Shown here piece by piece: positions 35,191 through 46,700 of a stretch of 64,000 nt of DNA. Under the pieces are notes generated by a model, which was not told the origin of the DNA, did no database searches, and saw only the letters and a program-made list of their open reading frames with translations. The translations under genes were made by a program, and so were the position numbers. How positions within the stretch are numbered: position 1 is the first letter of the stretch; each line of letters begins with the position of its first letter. Source of the DNA: Dastarcus helophoroides. Taxonomy: Eukaryota > Arthropoda > Insecta > Coleoptera > Bothrideridae. The stretch is taken from contig CM053329.1 in assembly GCA_028583605.1 (NCBI GenBank), positions 20,070,173-20,134,172 on the forward strand. Reading direction: 5' to 3'.

Positions 35191-35365
35191 ATTTTGAAAT
35201 TGGCCTTTTTCTGTTTTGCATATTCCCTCATATTCCTCTTTTCATCTATTTTTCTTTCTTTGTTCCTGAAGAAGCCCCCTACGATGGTGGGCGAAACGTC
35301 GAACACTTTTAGTAGTTCTTTGACACGGTCCAATCCCGGAAGAAGTATATCCTGTACTGAAAGAA
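35166..35365 (+). mobile_element. Family B repeat, copy B2
   Basis: ATACTGAGTTACCGTGCTCT, a T-rich tract, the hammerhead-like core at 35261-35305, then AGTAGTTCTTTGACACGG and AGAAGTATATCCTGTACTG followed by A-rich DNA. The frame EEAPYDGGRNVEHF-stop overlaps the core. B1 and B3 are the other copies. Confidence 0.8.
35261..35305 (+). ncRNA. Hammerhead-like ribozyme motif (family B)
   Basis: Stem I TGTTC/GAACA. Core CTGAAGA at 35266-35272 plus one extra A. Stem II GCCC (35274-35277) with GGGC (35289-35292), a longer imperfect top and loop. GAAA at 35293-35296, minimal stem III ACGT, cleavage triplet GTC ending 35300. The extra base before stem II departs from the hammerhead consensus, so activity is doubtful. 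Confidence 0.5.
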
Positions 35366-36437
35366 AATTTTGGAAATAAAGTTGAAGTAACAAAAAACTA
35401 GAAGACTAAAGTTATTAGACAGGTCAAAATTTTCAAAAAATTATATTTAAAAATGTCGAAATTTTTAGAAAAATATATTTTGCAGAATTTTGAGAAAAAT
35501 GAAAAATATTTGAAATAGAGTTGAAATATTTGGAAACGGGAACATTAAACGAAGTTCAACAGTCAAATAAAAATATTAGGAAAAAAGCCAAAATAATAAA
35601 CAAATGCAAATATTAAAAAACAAGTCGAATTTTTGAGAAATATGTAGCAAAACTTTGCAAAAACTGGAAAAATTTCAAGACGAAACAAATTTGAAAAAAG
35701 TCGAAATTTTTAGAAAAAAGCCAACACTGAAATAAAAATTGGCTTTTAAAATCAAAATACTAAAAAAAAAGATGAATACATAATGAATAACAAGTCAAAC
35801 TTTCGCAAATTTTATATTTGAGTCCACTGAAGCAAAACTGTGTATTTGGCTTCTAGGTAATTTTTTGTTGTATAAAAACCAGTATCTCTTGATTCAATGT
35901 AACTCTTTAAGTAGCCATATTATTACCTGATAGGCATATGGTATATATTATTTTCTTTAAAAATATAAAAAATTATTGCAAATACAAACCTTTGCAAATA
36001 AACAATGGAAAACAGATTATGTATTTTTTCAGCAAGTATAACTCCTTCCTTTTGAATTTTTATATAGATGGTTAGTATGATATTTACATGCAAAGCTCAG
36101 TTTTCGAAACTTTTGCAAATACAGTTTTGCTTCTGGTGTACTCATTATAAAAAAGTTTCTTGGAAAATTATATTTGGCGAAATTTGTGAAAAATAATAAA
36201 ATTTTGAAAAAGGGATCAATTTGAAGATAAAGTAGAAATTTCGAATAAATTTAAAAAAAATTGAAACCCAAAGACAGTCAAAATTTAAGAAAAAAAGGCG
36301 ATTTACAAAAATAAAATCAAAATTTTTGAAAAATTTGGAGGAAAAAAGTCGAAATTTTGAGAAAAACGGGAATGTTGAGACAAAATTTTGAAAGTAAAAT
36401 TGACGTGCAGAAAAAAAAAATAAATTCTAAAATAGGT
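35366..36437. other. A-rich filler with a mixed-sequence insert
   Basis: AAAAGTCGAAATTTTGAG-type filler. 35820-36140 is less repetitive. No gene seen. Confidence 0.45.
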
Positions 36438-36627
36438 TTGATGGAACGGACTGGTCCTTGGTTATCTTCAAAAATTGAAACATAGAACTTGTCCCCTGAA
36501 ACCAAGAAAGATCAAAAAACACAACAAAGGTTGCTCTAACACGTTTCGACAGCCAAGCTGTCATCTTCAGAGAGAAACTATATATATATATATATATATA
36601 TATGTGCTGACATCAGTTTCTGGTGGA

Positions 36628-36712
<85 letters not shown>

Positions 36713-36908
36713 CTGACATCAGTTTCTCTCTGAAGATGACAGCTTGGCTGTCGAAAGATTAAAAAACACAACAAAGGTTGCTCTAACACGTTTCGACAGC
36801 CAAGCTGTCATCTTCATGACAGCTTGGCTGTCGAAACGGGTTAGAGCAACCTTTGTTGTGTTTTTTAATCTTTCTTGGTTTCAGGGGACAAGTTCTGTGT
36901 TTCAATTT
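36438..36908. mobile_element. Family A foldback expanded by AT microsatellite, A13
   Basis: Left arm TGATGGAACGGACTGGTCC to TCATCTTCAGAGAGAAACT, then (TA)n runs at 36580-36602 and 36631-36708, each followed by TGTGCTGACATCAGTTTCT. Then come two more pieces of the hammerhead-like centre and the right arm to TCTGTGTTTCAATTTTT. Several inverted segments are stacked, so the copy was rearranged repeatedly. Confidence 0.85.
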
Positions 36909-37017
36909 TTATAAAATAGGAATTAAAATTTATAGAAAGTTACATTCCAAAATCTTCGATTTTTTTAAGATATCAGAATTTTTAGAAAATTGGAAAAATT
37001 TTAAAAATGGCAAATTT

Positions 37018-37190
37018 TCATAACTATTAAACTTTATTAACGATAAAAAAATGCAAAAAAATTAAATATTCCACAAGGTAGGACCGCCTATGATGCAGTA
37101 ATGCTAAACCTGGTCCGATGTTAGCAAACACTTATCAAAACCTTGAAATTTTGTTGCGTTTTTATCGTTAATAAAGTTTAATAGTTATGA
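37018..37190. mobile_element. MITE-like element with about 36-bp terminal inverted repeats
   Basis: TCATAACTATTAAACTTTAT at 37018 is matched by the complement of ATAAAGTTTAATAGTTATGA ending 37190, and TTAACGATAAAAA extends the match. The interior (37080-37140) is unique and GC-richer. There is no coding capacity. Confidence 0.8.
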
Positions 37191-37299
37191 ATATTAAAGA
37201 ATTCCACGAAGTAAGGGTTTGAAATGCCAATTATTTCAAAAGCAAATTTGTAAAAAATTTGACCATTCGTAAAAAATTCGTAATATTAAAGAAGAAATC

Positions 37300-38390
37300 A
37301 AAATTTTACAGAGAATGTTAAATTTTGAAAAAAAACGTCAAATTTTGAAAACAAAGTCAAAATTTTGGAAAAAAACATTTCGAAAAAAAGAAAAATGTTG
37401 GCGAAAGAATTGAAATTTCGAAAAAAAAGTCGAATGCTCAAATAACAGATTGAATTTTATGAGAGAATGTTAAATTTTGATAAAAAAGTCAAATTTTGGA
37501 AATAAAGCCAAAATTTTGGAAAAAACATTTCGAAAAAAGAAAAATGTTGGCGAAAGAATTGAAATTTCGAAAAAAAAGTCGAATGCTCAAATAACAGATT
37601 GAATTTTATGATAGAACTCCAAATTACAAACGACGTATATTGGGAATCAAGTAATGTCGACTGTCGAACTTTCCAAAAATGGAAATATTCGAAAAATGTT
37701 GAATTTTGAAAAATTTTGGTTTTTAAAAAAATAAAAGTATTTTGGAGGAAACGAAATTTACATAGATTGTTAAATCTTGAAAAAAAGTCAAATTTTGGAA
37801 ATAAAGCCAAAATTTTGGAAAAAACATTTCGAAAAAAAGAAAAATGTTGGCGAAAGAATTGAAATTTCGAAAAAAAGTCGAATGCTCAAATAACAGATTG
37901 AATTTTATGATAGAACTCCAAATTACAAACGACGTATATTGGGAATCAAGTAATGTCGACTGTCGAACTTTCCAAAAATGGAAATATTCGAAAAAAGTTG
38001 AATTTTGAAAAATTTTGGTTTTTAAAAAAATAAAAGTATTTTGGAGGAAACGAAATTTACATAGATTATTAAATCTTGAAAAAAAGTCAAATTTTGGAAA
38101 TAAAGCTAAAATTTTGGAACAAAACATTTCGACAAAAAGAAAAATGTTGGCGAAAAAATTGAAATTTCGAAAAAAAAGTCGAATGTTCAAATAACATATT
38201 GAATTATATGATAGAGAACTCCAAATTACAAATGACGTATATTGGGAATCAAGTAATGTCGACTGTCGAACTTTCCAAAAATGGAAATATTCAAAAAAAG
38301 ATGAATTTTGAAAAATATTGGTTTTTGAAAAAATAAAAGTATTTTGAAGGAAACGAAATTTTCAGAATATGATTGAAATTTTAAAAAAAT
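37300..38390. repeat. Tandem array of about 300-bp units
   Basis: GACGTATATTGGGAATCAAG recurs at 37632, 37931 and 38234 (spacing 299, 303), with a partial unit before. Units combine AAAAAGTCGAATGCTCAAAT with the unique-like block TAATGTCGACTGTCGAAC. Minus-strand frames of 117 and 155 codons here simply follow the repeat and are phenylalanine-rich; not genes. Confidence 0.85.
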
Positions 38391-38399
38391 ATTTCAAAT

Positions 38400-40100
38400 T
38401 TCAAATTTTAAAAAATTGTTTGAAATTTCAAAAAAAAATTGGAGTTTATTAAAAAAGTCTTATATTTCTCGAAAGATCAGAAAAAATTCGAATTTTCGAA
38501 ATATCGATAAAGGACGAATTTGAAAAATAAAATTTCCATACAGCCGGATTTCAAAGAGATTAAAATTTTGAATTTTAAGAAAAAATATTGACAAAAAAAG
38601 GTAAATTAGAAAAAAAGTTCACATTTTAGAAAAAAGATGTTAATATCTAAGAAAAATGATAAAGTTTTCAAACGAAGTCATATTTTAAGAAAAGTGAATT
38701 TTCAAAATAAAGCCGAAATTGTGAAGGGGCGAATTTTGGGGAAACGAGCCGAAAATTTGGAAAAAATAACATGAAAAGCGAAGCAAAAGTCAACATTTCG
38801 AGAAAACGTCCTTAGGTTGTTGAATATATTTTCGGTTAAGATTTATTTATTTATTGGATAATTCGTAAAAAAACCTTAATATCAAAAAAGAAGTCAAAAT
38901 TTCACAGAGAATGTCAAGTTTTGAAAAAAAGTCCAGTTTTGGAAATAAACCCAAAGTTGTGAAAAGAAGAAAAATTTTGGCGAAAAAAGCGAAATTTCGA
39001 AAAAAATTCGAATGCTCAAATAACAGACTGAATGTTATGATAGAACTCCAAATTGTCAAATTAAGTATATTGGGAATCAAATAATATCGAATTTCGAATG
39101 TGGAACTTAAAAAAAAATGGATATTTTCGAAAAAAGTTGAATGTTGGAAAACTTTGGTTTTCGTAAAAATAAAAGTATTTTTAAGGAAACGAAATTTCCA
39201 AAAATTTCCAGAAATTGTTTGAAATTTTCAGGAAATAATTGAAATTTAGAGAAAAAAATTGGAGTTTAGTTAAAAAGCCTTATGTTTCTCAACAGTTCAG
39301 AAAAAATTCGAATTTTTGAAATATCGATAAAGGACGAATTTAAAAAATAAAATTATCATACAGCCGGATTTCAAAGAAGCTAAAATTTAAAAAAAGGGTG
39401 AATTTCAAAAAGAAATATTGACAAAAAAATATAAATTAGAAAAAAAGTTCACATTTTGGAAAAAAGATTTTAATATCTAAGAAAAATGATAAAGTTTTCA
39501 AACGAAGACATATTTTAAAAAAAGTGAATTTTCAAAATAAAGCCGAAATTGTGAAGGGACGAATTTTGGGGAAACGAGCCGATAATTTGGAAAAAATAAC
39601 ATGAAAAGCGAAGCAAAAGTCAACATTTCGAGAAAACGTCCTGAGGCTGTTTAATATATTTTCGATTAAGATTTATTTATTTATCGGATAATTCGTAAAA
39701 AAACCATAATATCAAAAAAGAAGTCAAAATTTCACAGAGAATGTCAACTTTTGAAAAAAAGTCCAATTTTGGAGATAAACCCAAAGTTTTGAAAGAAAAA
39801 TTTTGGCGAAAAAGGAGAAATTTCGAGAAAAATTCGAATGCTCAAATAACAGATTGAATGTTATGATAGAACTCTAAATTGTCAAATTAAGTATATTGGG
39901 AATCAAATAATATCGAATGTTGAATGTGGAACCTAAAAAAAAATGGATATTTTCGGAAAAAGTTGAATGTTGAAAAACTTTGGTTTTTGTAAAAATAAAA
40001 GTATTTTGAAGGAAATGAAATTTCCAGAAATTGTTTGAAATTTCGAGAAATTGGAGTTTAGTAAAACAGTCTTATATTTTTCTAATGTTCAGAAAAAATT
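38400..40100. repeat. Tandem array of about 830-bp units
   Basis: GGATAATTCGTAAAAAAACC occurs at 38856 and 39686 (830 bp). CATACAGCCGGATTTCAAAG (38536) and CATACAGCCGGATTTCAAAG (near 39358) show a matching offset. The units include a derivative of the 300-bp repeat, giving a higher-order relationship. Confidence 0.8.
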
Positions 40101-41290
40101 CGAATTTTCGAAATATCGATAAAGGACAAATTTTAAAAATAAATTTTCCATAAATTCGGATTTAGAAAAATTAAAATTTTGAACAAGACTGAATTTTAAG
40201 ACAACTTAAGAAATATTGACAAAAGAGATAAATTAGAAAAACAAGCAGACATTTTGCAAAAAAAATGATAATATCCAAGAAAAAGTATACATTTTTCAAT
40301 TGAAGTCCTATTTTGAGAAAACTGAATTTTTAAAATAAAACCGAAATTGTGAGGGGACACATTTTGGGAAAACGACCCGAAAATTAAAAAAAAACACCCT
40401 TTTTATAAAAATAAAAGTATTTTGAAGCAAATGAAATTTCCAGAAATTGTTTGAAATTTCGAGAAATTGGAGTTTAGTAAAAGAGCCTTATATTTCTCTA
40501 CTGTTCAGAAAATATTTGAATTTTCGAAATATTGATAAAGGACAAATTTTAAAAATGAATTTGGATTTTAAAAAAATCACAATTTCGAACAAGGCTGAAT
40601 TTTAAGACAACTCAAGAAATATTAACAAAAGAGGTAAATTAGAAAAAACAAGTCGACATTTTGGAAAAAAAATGATAATATCCAAAAAAAAAGTATAATT
40701 TTTTCAATTGAAGTCCTATTTTGAAAAAACTGAATTTTTAAAATAAAACCGAAATTGTGAAGGGACACATTTTGGGAAAACGACTCGAAAATTAAAAAAA
40801 AAAACACGTTTTTGTAAAAATAAAAGTATTTTGAAGGAAATGAAATTTCCAGAAATTGTTTGAAATTTCGAGAAATTGGAGTTTAGTAAAAGAGCCTTAT
40901 ATTTCTCTACTGTTCAGAAAAAATTTGAATTTTCGAAATATCGATAAAGGACAAATTTAAAAAATAAATTTGGATTTAAAAAAAATTACAATTTTGAACA
41001 AGGCTGAATTTTAAGACAACTCAAGAAATATTGACAAAAGAGGTAAATTAGAAAAAAAAGTCGACATTTTGGAAAAAAAATGATAATATCCAAAAAAAAA
41101 GTATAAATTTTTCAATTGAAGTCCTATTTTGAAAAACTGAATTTTTAAAATAAAACCGAAATTGTGAAGGGACACATTTTGGGAAAACGACCCGAAAATT
41201 TAAAAAAAAAACACGAAAAGCGAAGCATAAGGCAAAGTGTCCTAAGACTGTTTAACATATTTTCCGTTAACATTTTTTATTTATCGGATA
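39990..41290. repeat. Tandem units of about 410 bp
   Basis: AAATAAAAGTATTTTGAAG recurs near 39993, 40410 and 40818, followed each time by GAAATTTCCAGAAATTGTTT and GAGAAATTGGAGTTTAGTAA. The last unit ends in the same GGATAATTCG word (41286) as the 830-bp units. Confidence 0.75.
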
Positions 41291-43030
41291 ATTCGATCTT
41301 TTTTGGGGTCCGACCCACCATCCTTGTCGTGGTCGGATTGGCGAAGTTCTTCTGTGCATCCTTTCATTAGAAACGAAATAAATTTGAGGTTAAACTGAAA
41401 CATATCAGATCAGAATTAAATTAATTCGTTATCACATAAAGCAACGAAATTGTGTTTCAAATATTGATTTATTTTGTATAATAACTTTATAAAATCATGC
41501 CCAAAGAAGGGATTATTTTATATTTTATTGGAGAATGCCAACAATGCCAAAACGAAGAGAGGAAATGCATGTAATGAGGACTTCGCGTGTCCTGAAATTC
41601 ATCAATACTTTAAGGGGTCTTGCATAAGCAAATTTTCGACTAGTGTGACTAACAGCTTTCAGTTTGGCATTAAAAAAAAAAGAGCGACCTGTTGAAAGAA
41701 TCCTAGAACGTTTAGCCACACAACGGCTTATAATGTTCCTTAGAATTTGTCGTACAGATTCCGAATACCAAATATATTTATAACTGAAACATCCAATTAT
41801 CACCTCAATTTCTGACATTAAACTTAATGAAGTGCAGAAAGACGTCCGCGGGCTCAAACCCTAGCCAAGTAACATTTTTATCTTTTGAAATAGTGAGTGC
41901 TGAACGGCGCAATATCATCGAGGTGTGTTTATCATTCGGACGTCTTGGGTTCGACTTTTCATGGAGAAATTAACACGTCGGTGGGAAAATCAATCCGCAC
42001 CGATGGCTAATAATAAATGACAAAAATCGTCCATCCATACCGGCGGGTTATTGTGGGCCGTCGACGATGGGGGCGAGAGGTGAGACGGGGGCGGCACACA
42101 GAAAACAACCCGACTGTTGACGTTGATGGATTGTATTTCGTACAAATGCCAAATTGTGAAAAGAAGAGTAGACGAGACGAACGATGGAGTTCTAGCAATG
42201 TAGGCACTTGTAGACTGTTCTAACTTCGATTTAATCAAAGTGTACGCCCGAATTTAACCGGATTTGACGCAAATTAGAAGACGGTTAAATAAAGCGAGTG
42301 GTGCACCCAAATTCAACTGAATAGTTTTATATGTAACGTGTATAGAGTCATCAATTTGTTCACTTTTTATTCTTCACCAAACTTCATTTAAGTATTCATT
42401 GATGAATAAACCAAGTGACGGGTATCTGCCTTTTCAAACGCCACTCACCGTTGATCAAGTTCCATTCAATGTCTATCAATACAGTACGAAATATGCAGTA
42501 GTACAAGACCACATTAATTCAGTGTTATCTCGTCTTAGGATCGTTATTAATAAGTATCTTAAATTGACGAGCAAAGGTAGGGAATAGAGCACGATCTTCG
42601 TATCAAAATGCGGAAAAAACGGCGCGTCTAATACAGTGTAACAATTTCGCAATTCAATTTGCATGTAGGCCGAGTTGTTGTACGCTGTCAGTCAGGTCGA
42701 AACTGAATTCTCGTCTGGAGCTCCGCCAGTCGTGGATACACATTTTCGCACTGAAAGCAATACCAATATAGAATGAAGCTTGAAGTTTCGACACAATAGA
42801 GAACACGCTTTCAAATAACTCGGAGCACGTATTTTGCATAGGAAATTCGCCTTCTAGGGGCTGAAATCGATCGTAAAAAATATTAAACGGATGAATGTAT
42901 ACAAGACGATAGTCACAGGATTGTTGAAGCTTGAAAACGAGTCTATGGTTTCTTCAGAATAGGACAATAATTTTATTTAGAAGATAATTAGAAATTGTCT
43001 AGCTACCACTTTCATTAAACTCTGTTGGTA
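41291..43030. other. Unique island
   Basis: Starts with GGTCCGACCCACCATCC and GTGGTCGGATTGG, a short inverted pair. GC-rich at 42010-42110. Overlapping short frames on both strands (41525-42839) show no recognised domain; frames overlap in opposite directions, as expected by chance in a GC-richer stretch. No gene called. Confidence 0.4.
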
Positions 43031-43037
43031 TGCAAGT

Positions 43038-43281
43038 GGAATGCAACCTAGACTACAAATTCATGCAGCCCCCCAGGCGTCTATAGTGAATCATAGGTAG
43101 CTGAACTACCAACAGTTGAAACGCTGCCAACTAGCGAAGCGGTTGCTCTCTAGGAAGGTTCCCAGAAGACAAGGTTTCTAATGCACAGGCCAATAGGTTT
43201 GAACATTTATTAGATTTCGAAGTATTTGGTTTCCAAACTTCGAATCTAATAAATGTTCAAACCTATTAGTTTGTGCATTAG
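43038..43281. repeat. Family C repeat, copy 2
   Basis: TGCAACCTAGACTACAAATT, GAATCATAGGTAGCTGAACT and the terminal hairpin (AGGTTTGAACATTTATTAGA paired with TCTAATAAATGTTCAAACCT). This hairpin arm is longer than in copy 1. Confidence 0.8.
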
Positions 43282-43773
43282 AATCTACTGGTATGGATGA
43301 AAAATGTCAATTAGTTACCTCTTTCACAAATAAATATGACACCATGAAAAATAATTTACTTTTCAACTAAGGCTCAGATTTTGTTGATCTTAATCGAAAC
43401 ATAACATTAGTATTTTGCTAGCAAGAAATTAATATCATTTCAGCGGCAAAATATTATCTTCAAGATGTTGACATGTTTTAGAAATTTTTTTCTGAAAATA
43501 AAAACAATCTTCTATAAAGTTAATACCAACCAGCTAAAATTAAAAGCAACCAAAACATTCTTTAAAAATATTAATAAAATTTTTTGATAACTGAAAGAAT
43601 CCTCAAAGACTTCCAAACAGTTTTCTAAACAAATTACAAGTTTATTCAAAAATCTTTAAAGATCTACAACAAAATTAAAACAATCTTCCAGAAACTGAAA
43701 CTAGCTTTTAAAAAACTAAGACAATTTTCTGAAATGTTCAGTAAAACCTTCTCTAAAACTGAAACAATCTTCT
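43282..43773. repeat. CTGAAACAATCTTCTAAG-type filler, first block
   Basis: Degenerate repetition of AAACTGAAACAATCTTCTAA phrases, the same phrase as 49.3-53.9 kb and different from the GTCGAAATTTTGAG phrase elsewhere. Confidence 0.6.
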
Positions 43774-43799
43774 AAGTATTGAAATACAAATCTTGTCCC

Positions 43800-46700
43800 C
43801 AGTGGCGGCTGGTCTTAAAGAGCGCAAGAGCGCGCGCTCCTCGTGAAATGAGCGATCTATTCTTTTCTATTTAATGTAAAAGTCTTGGATTTATCACATT
43901 TTTAAACACAAAATAATGATATACTAATTAACTAATAATACTTGTGAGTGACTTGGAATAAAGTACGCAAACTTTTATTCCATTATATTATATACTATGA
44001 GGAAATTGAAATACGTTGGTGCCCGCAGAATTATGCACCTAGAGTGGCTGCCATGGGATGCCTATCAACGGCCTTCACGGGATACGGAGAAATACGTTAA
44101 CGTTAAAGCTAGCCTGCGGTACGCCGCTCCGCGCTTATGCGATATTGCCAAATGGTGAGTACGAGCCAGAGTTTGAAGTGTGTATTTACGGTTTAGGATG
44201 CGTAGGTGCCGGCTGATTTGATTGCCATTGCTAATTATTCCGCTTACAATCCTAACTGCCAATAGTACGGCTATTCACAAAGAGATGGCAGTACCCATTC
44301 TAGGGTCTAATTATTAATTTGTAAATTTGGATTTAAACAGTTTTGCTGAGAAAGTAATGAACACTTTATTTCTTTAAAAGATCGTAGAGCGGATTTTGTT
44401 TGAAAAAAAATTTTTTTGTTGTGTTTTTGTTGAGTTTAATTGGAACTTTGTAATAAAATACATTTTATCTTCAAATGCAGTTTTCATGAAAAAGTGATGT
44501 AATTTTAATCCTATGAAAGCAAACAATTTTAATTAAGTAATCTAGAACCGTAACCAGGTGCAACTGCACAGTGTACTTTAAGGGGCTCAGAAATGTCGAT
44601 ACTGTTTTTTTTTTGTACTCGATGAAAATAATTTTGGAGGCTATAAGATGTTAATTAAATTTTATTCGTAAAAATACTACTGAATATCATAACTTTCGTA
44701 TCACTTTTGTTTCTCTAGAGGTTTTTTCCGGTTTTCGGTTCAGTTCCAGCTGACTCATTTTTTTATTTTTTTTGATTTAATTTGATTTTCTAACATAATT
44801 CACGAAATGTTCTCCTTATTTTTTGAATATTACAGCGTAAACCTACTGTGGTAATGCTTAAAATTTAAAGGAAATATTTCTCGAATTTTAGAATTTAAAA
44901 ATTTCAGGCTGAAACTCTGGATTCTGGGTTCATTTTGAGTTCAAACTTTAAAAAAACCTCCAACTTTATAAAAAAAAATTGGCTGATACCCGCATTCGCT
45001 TAAGTAAAAAAAAGAGAAAGGATCGTTTGGTTATATAATTTTTGAAAGTTTCGACTTTTCTGAAGAATTCAATTTTTATTGAAAATTTTGGCTTATTTCG
45101 AAAATTTCGACAATAAAAACCCACTTTTTCACAAAGTCGATCTTTTCTCGTTCGACTTCCAAATTTTCAAAATTTTAACTTGATTTCGAAAATTTCGACT
45201 TATTCGACTTATTTGATTGGTTTTGCTTTTTTTGAACATTTTACTGTTATAACTTTCGTTCTTGTTAAAAATTTTATTTATTTTTGTAAATATCAGAAAG
45301 GTCATGATAACGAAGGCTTCCATGGCCAGAGTCAGTACAGGATATACTTCTTCCGGGATTGGACCGTGTCAAAGAACTACTAAAATTTTTAGTAGTCCAC
45401 GATAGTGGACGAAACGTCGAACACTTCCAGTAGTTCTTTGACACGGTCCAATCTCGGAAGAAGTATATCCTATCAGAAAGGTCAGACTCGAAATTTCAAC
45501 TTTTTTTGCAAATATAACTAATTTTAAATTCGATTTTTTCAAAACATTTCAATTCTTTTTAAAAATTTGAATTTTTTCAAAGTTTCAACTTTTTGCAAAT
45601 ATCGACTCTCGAATGTTTGTTTTTTTTATTCAACTTTTTTTCAATTTTCATTTTTTCGCAAGATACTGACTTTCTAAAAATGATTACTTTTTAAAAAGTC
45701 TGCCTTCGATTTTTATTGAAAATTCTTAAACATTTTTCGATTTCCTTAAAGCATTTCGTCTTTATATTTTGAAAACTTTCAAATTCAAATGTCCTTTTTT
45801 TTAGCTTCCACTTTTTTCAAATGTTTATTTATTTTATTGATCGCCAAACTTTTTCAATTTGACCTTTCTCTAAGATTTTAATTTATTTTCCAAATTTTGA
45901 ATTTTTTGAAAATCTTTACACATAATTTCGATCTTTTCTCCAAATTGTTATTTTTTTTCAAAATTTAGATTTTTTCTGTAAATTTAATGATGTTAAAAAA
46001 CTGACTCTTAGAAACTTCTACCCTGTTTTTTTTTTTAATTTTTGACCTTGGTCAAATTTTTGACAATTTCTCAAAGCTTTGATCTTTTTTTGAAAACTGA
46101 GGGTTTTTTTTTTAAATTTCGACTTTTTCGCGAAGTTTCGGCTTTCATGTAGCAAACTAAACTTTTATTTGAAACATTAGATTTTCCTCTAATTTTTGTT
46201 TCTTGAAAAATTAAATGTATTTCAAAATTTCGACATTCTTAATATTTTCAAACCTTTTCCCAATTTAGAATTTTTTTGAAAACTTCGACCTTTTGTCATC
46301 GAAATTTCGACTTTTTCTCGAAGCTATTACTTTTTCAGAATTCGGTTTTTTTTTTTGGAAAATTTCCTCTTTTTTCAAAATTTTGGATTTTTTATAATAT
46401 GATAATGTTGAAATATTTTTTTTGAAAACATTTACCTTTTTTTTTGAAAATTTCCACTTTAGCTTAAAATTTTTACTATTTCTCGAAGTTTTCAGTTTTT
46501 TTTGATAACTTCGACTTTTTCCCGAAAATTTTCACTTTTTTCAAAATTACACATTTTCGAAATATTTCAATTTTTTCAGGATTTTAATCTTTTTTGAAAA
46601 GTATTACCTTTTATCATCAAAATTGGGACTTTTTTCGAAATTAAATATAACTTCTTCAAAATTTGAAGTTTTTTCAAAATCTTCATTTTTTTCAACAGTT

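Noticed and set aside
37723..38190. 155-codon minus-strand frame
   Set aside because: Phenylalanine-rich translation of a 300-bp tandem repeat of A-rich filler; a shifted copy appears at 37457-37810. No domain.
41305..41345. tRNA-like or terminator-like hairpin (GTCCGACCC and GTGGTCGG)
   Set aside because: Short imperfect pairing only; no tRNA arms or conserved boxes.
42010..42240. Overlapping frames on both strands in the GC-rich patch as a gene
   Set aside because: Opposed overlapping frames of similar length without domains are expected by chance in a GC-richer stretch.
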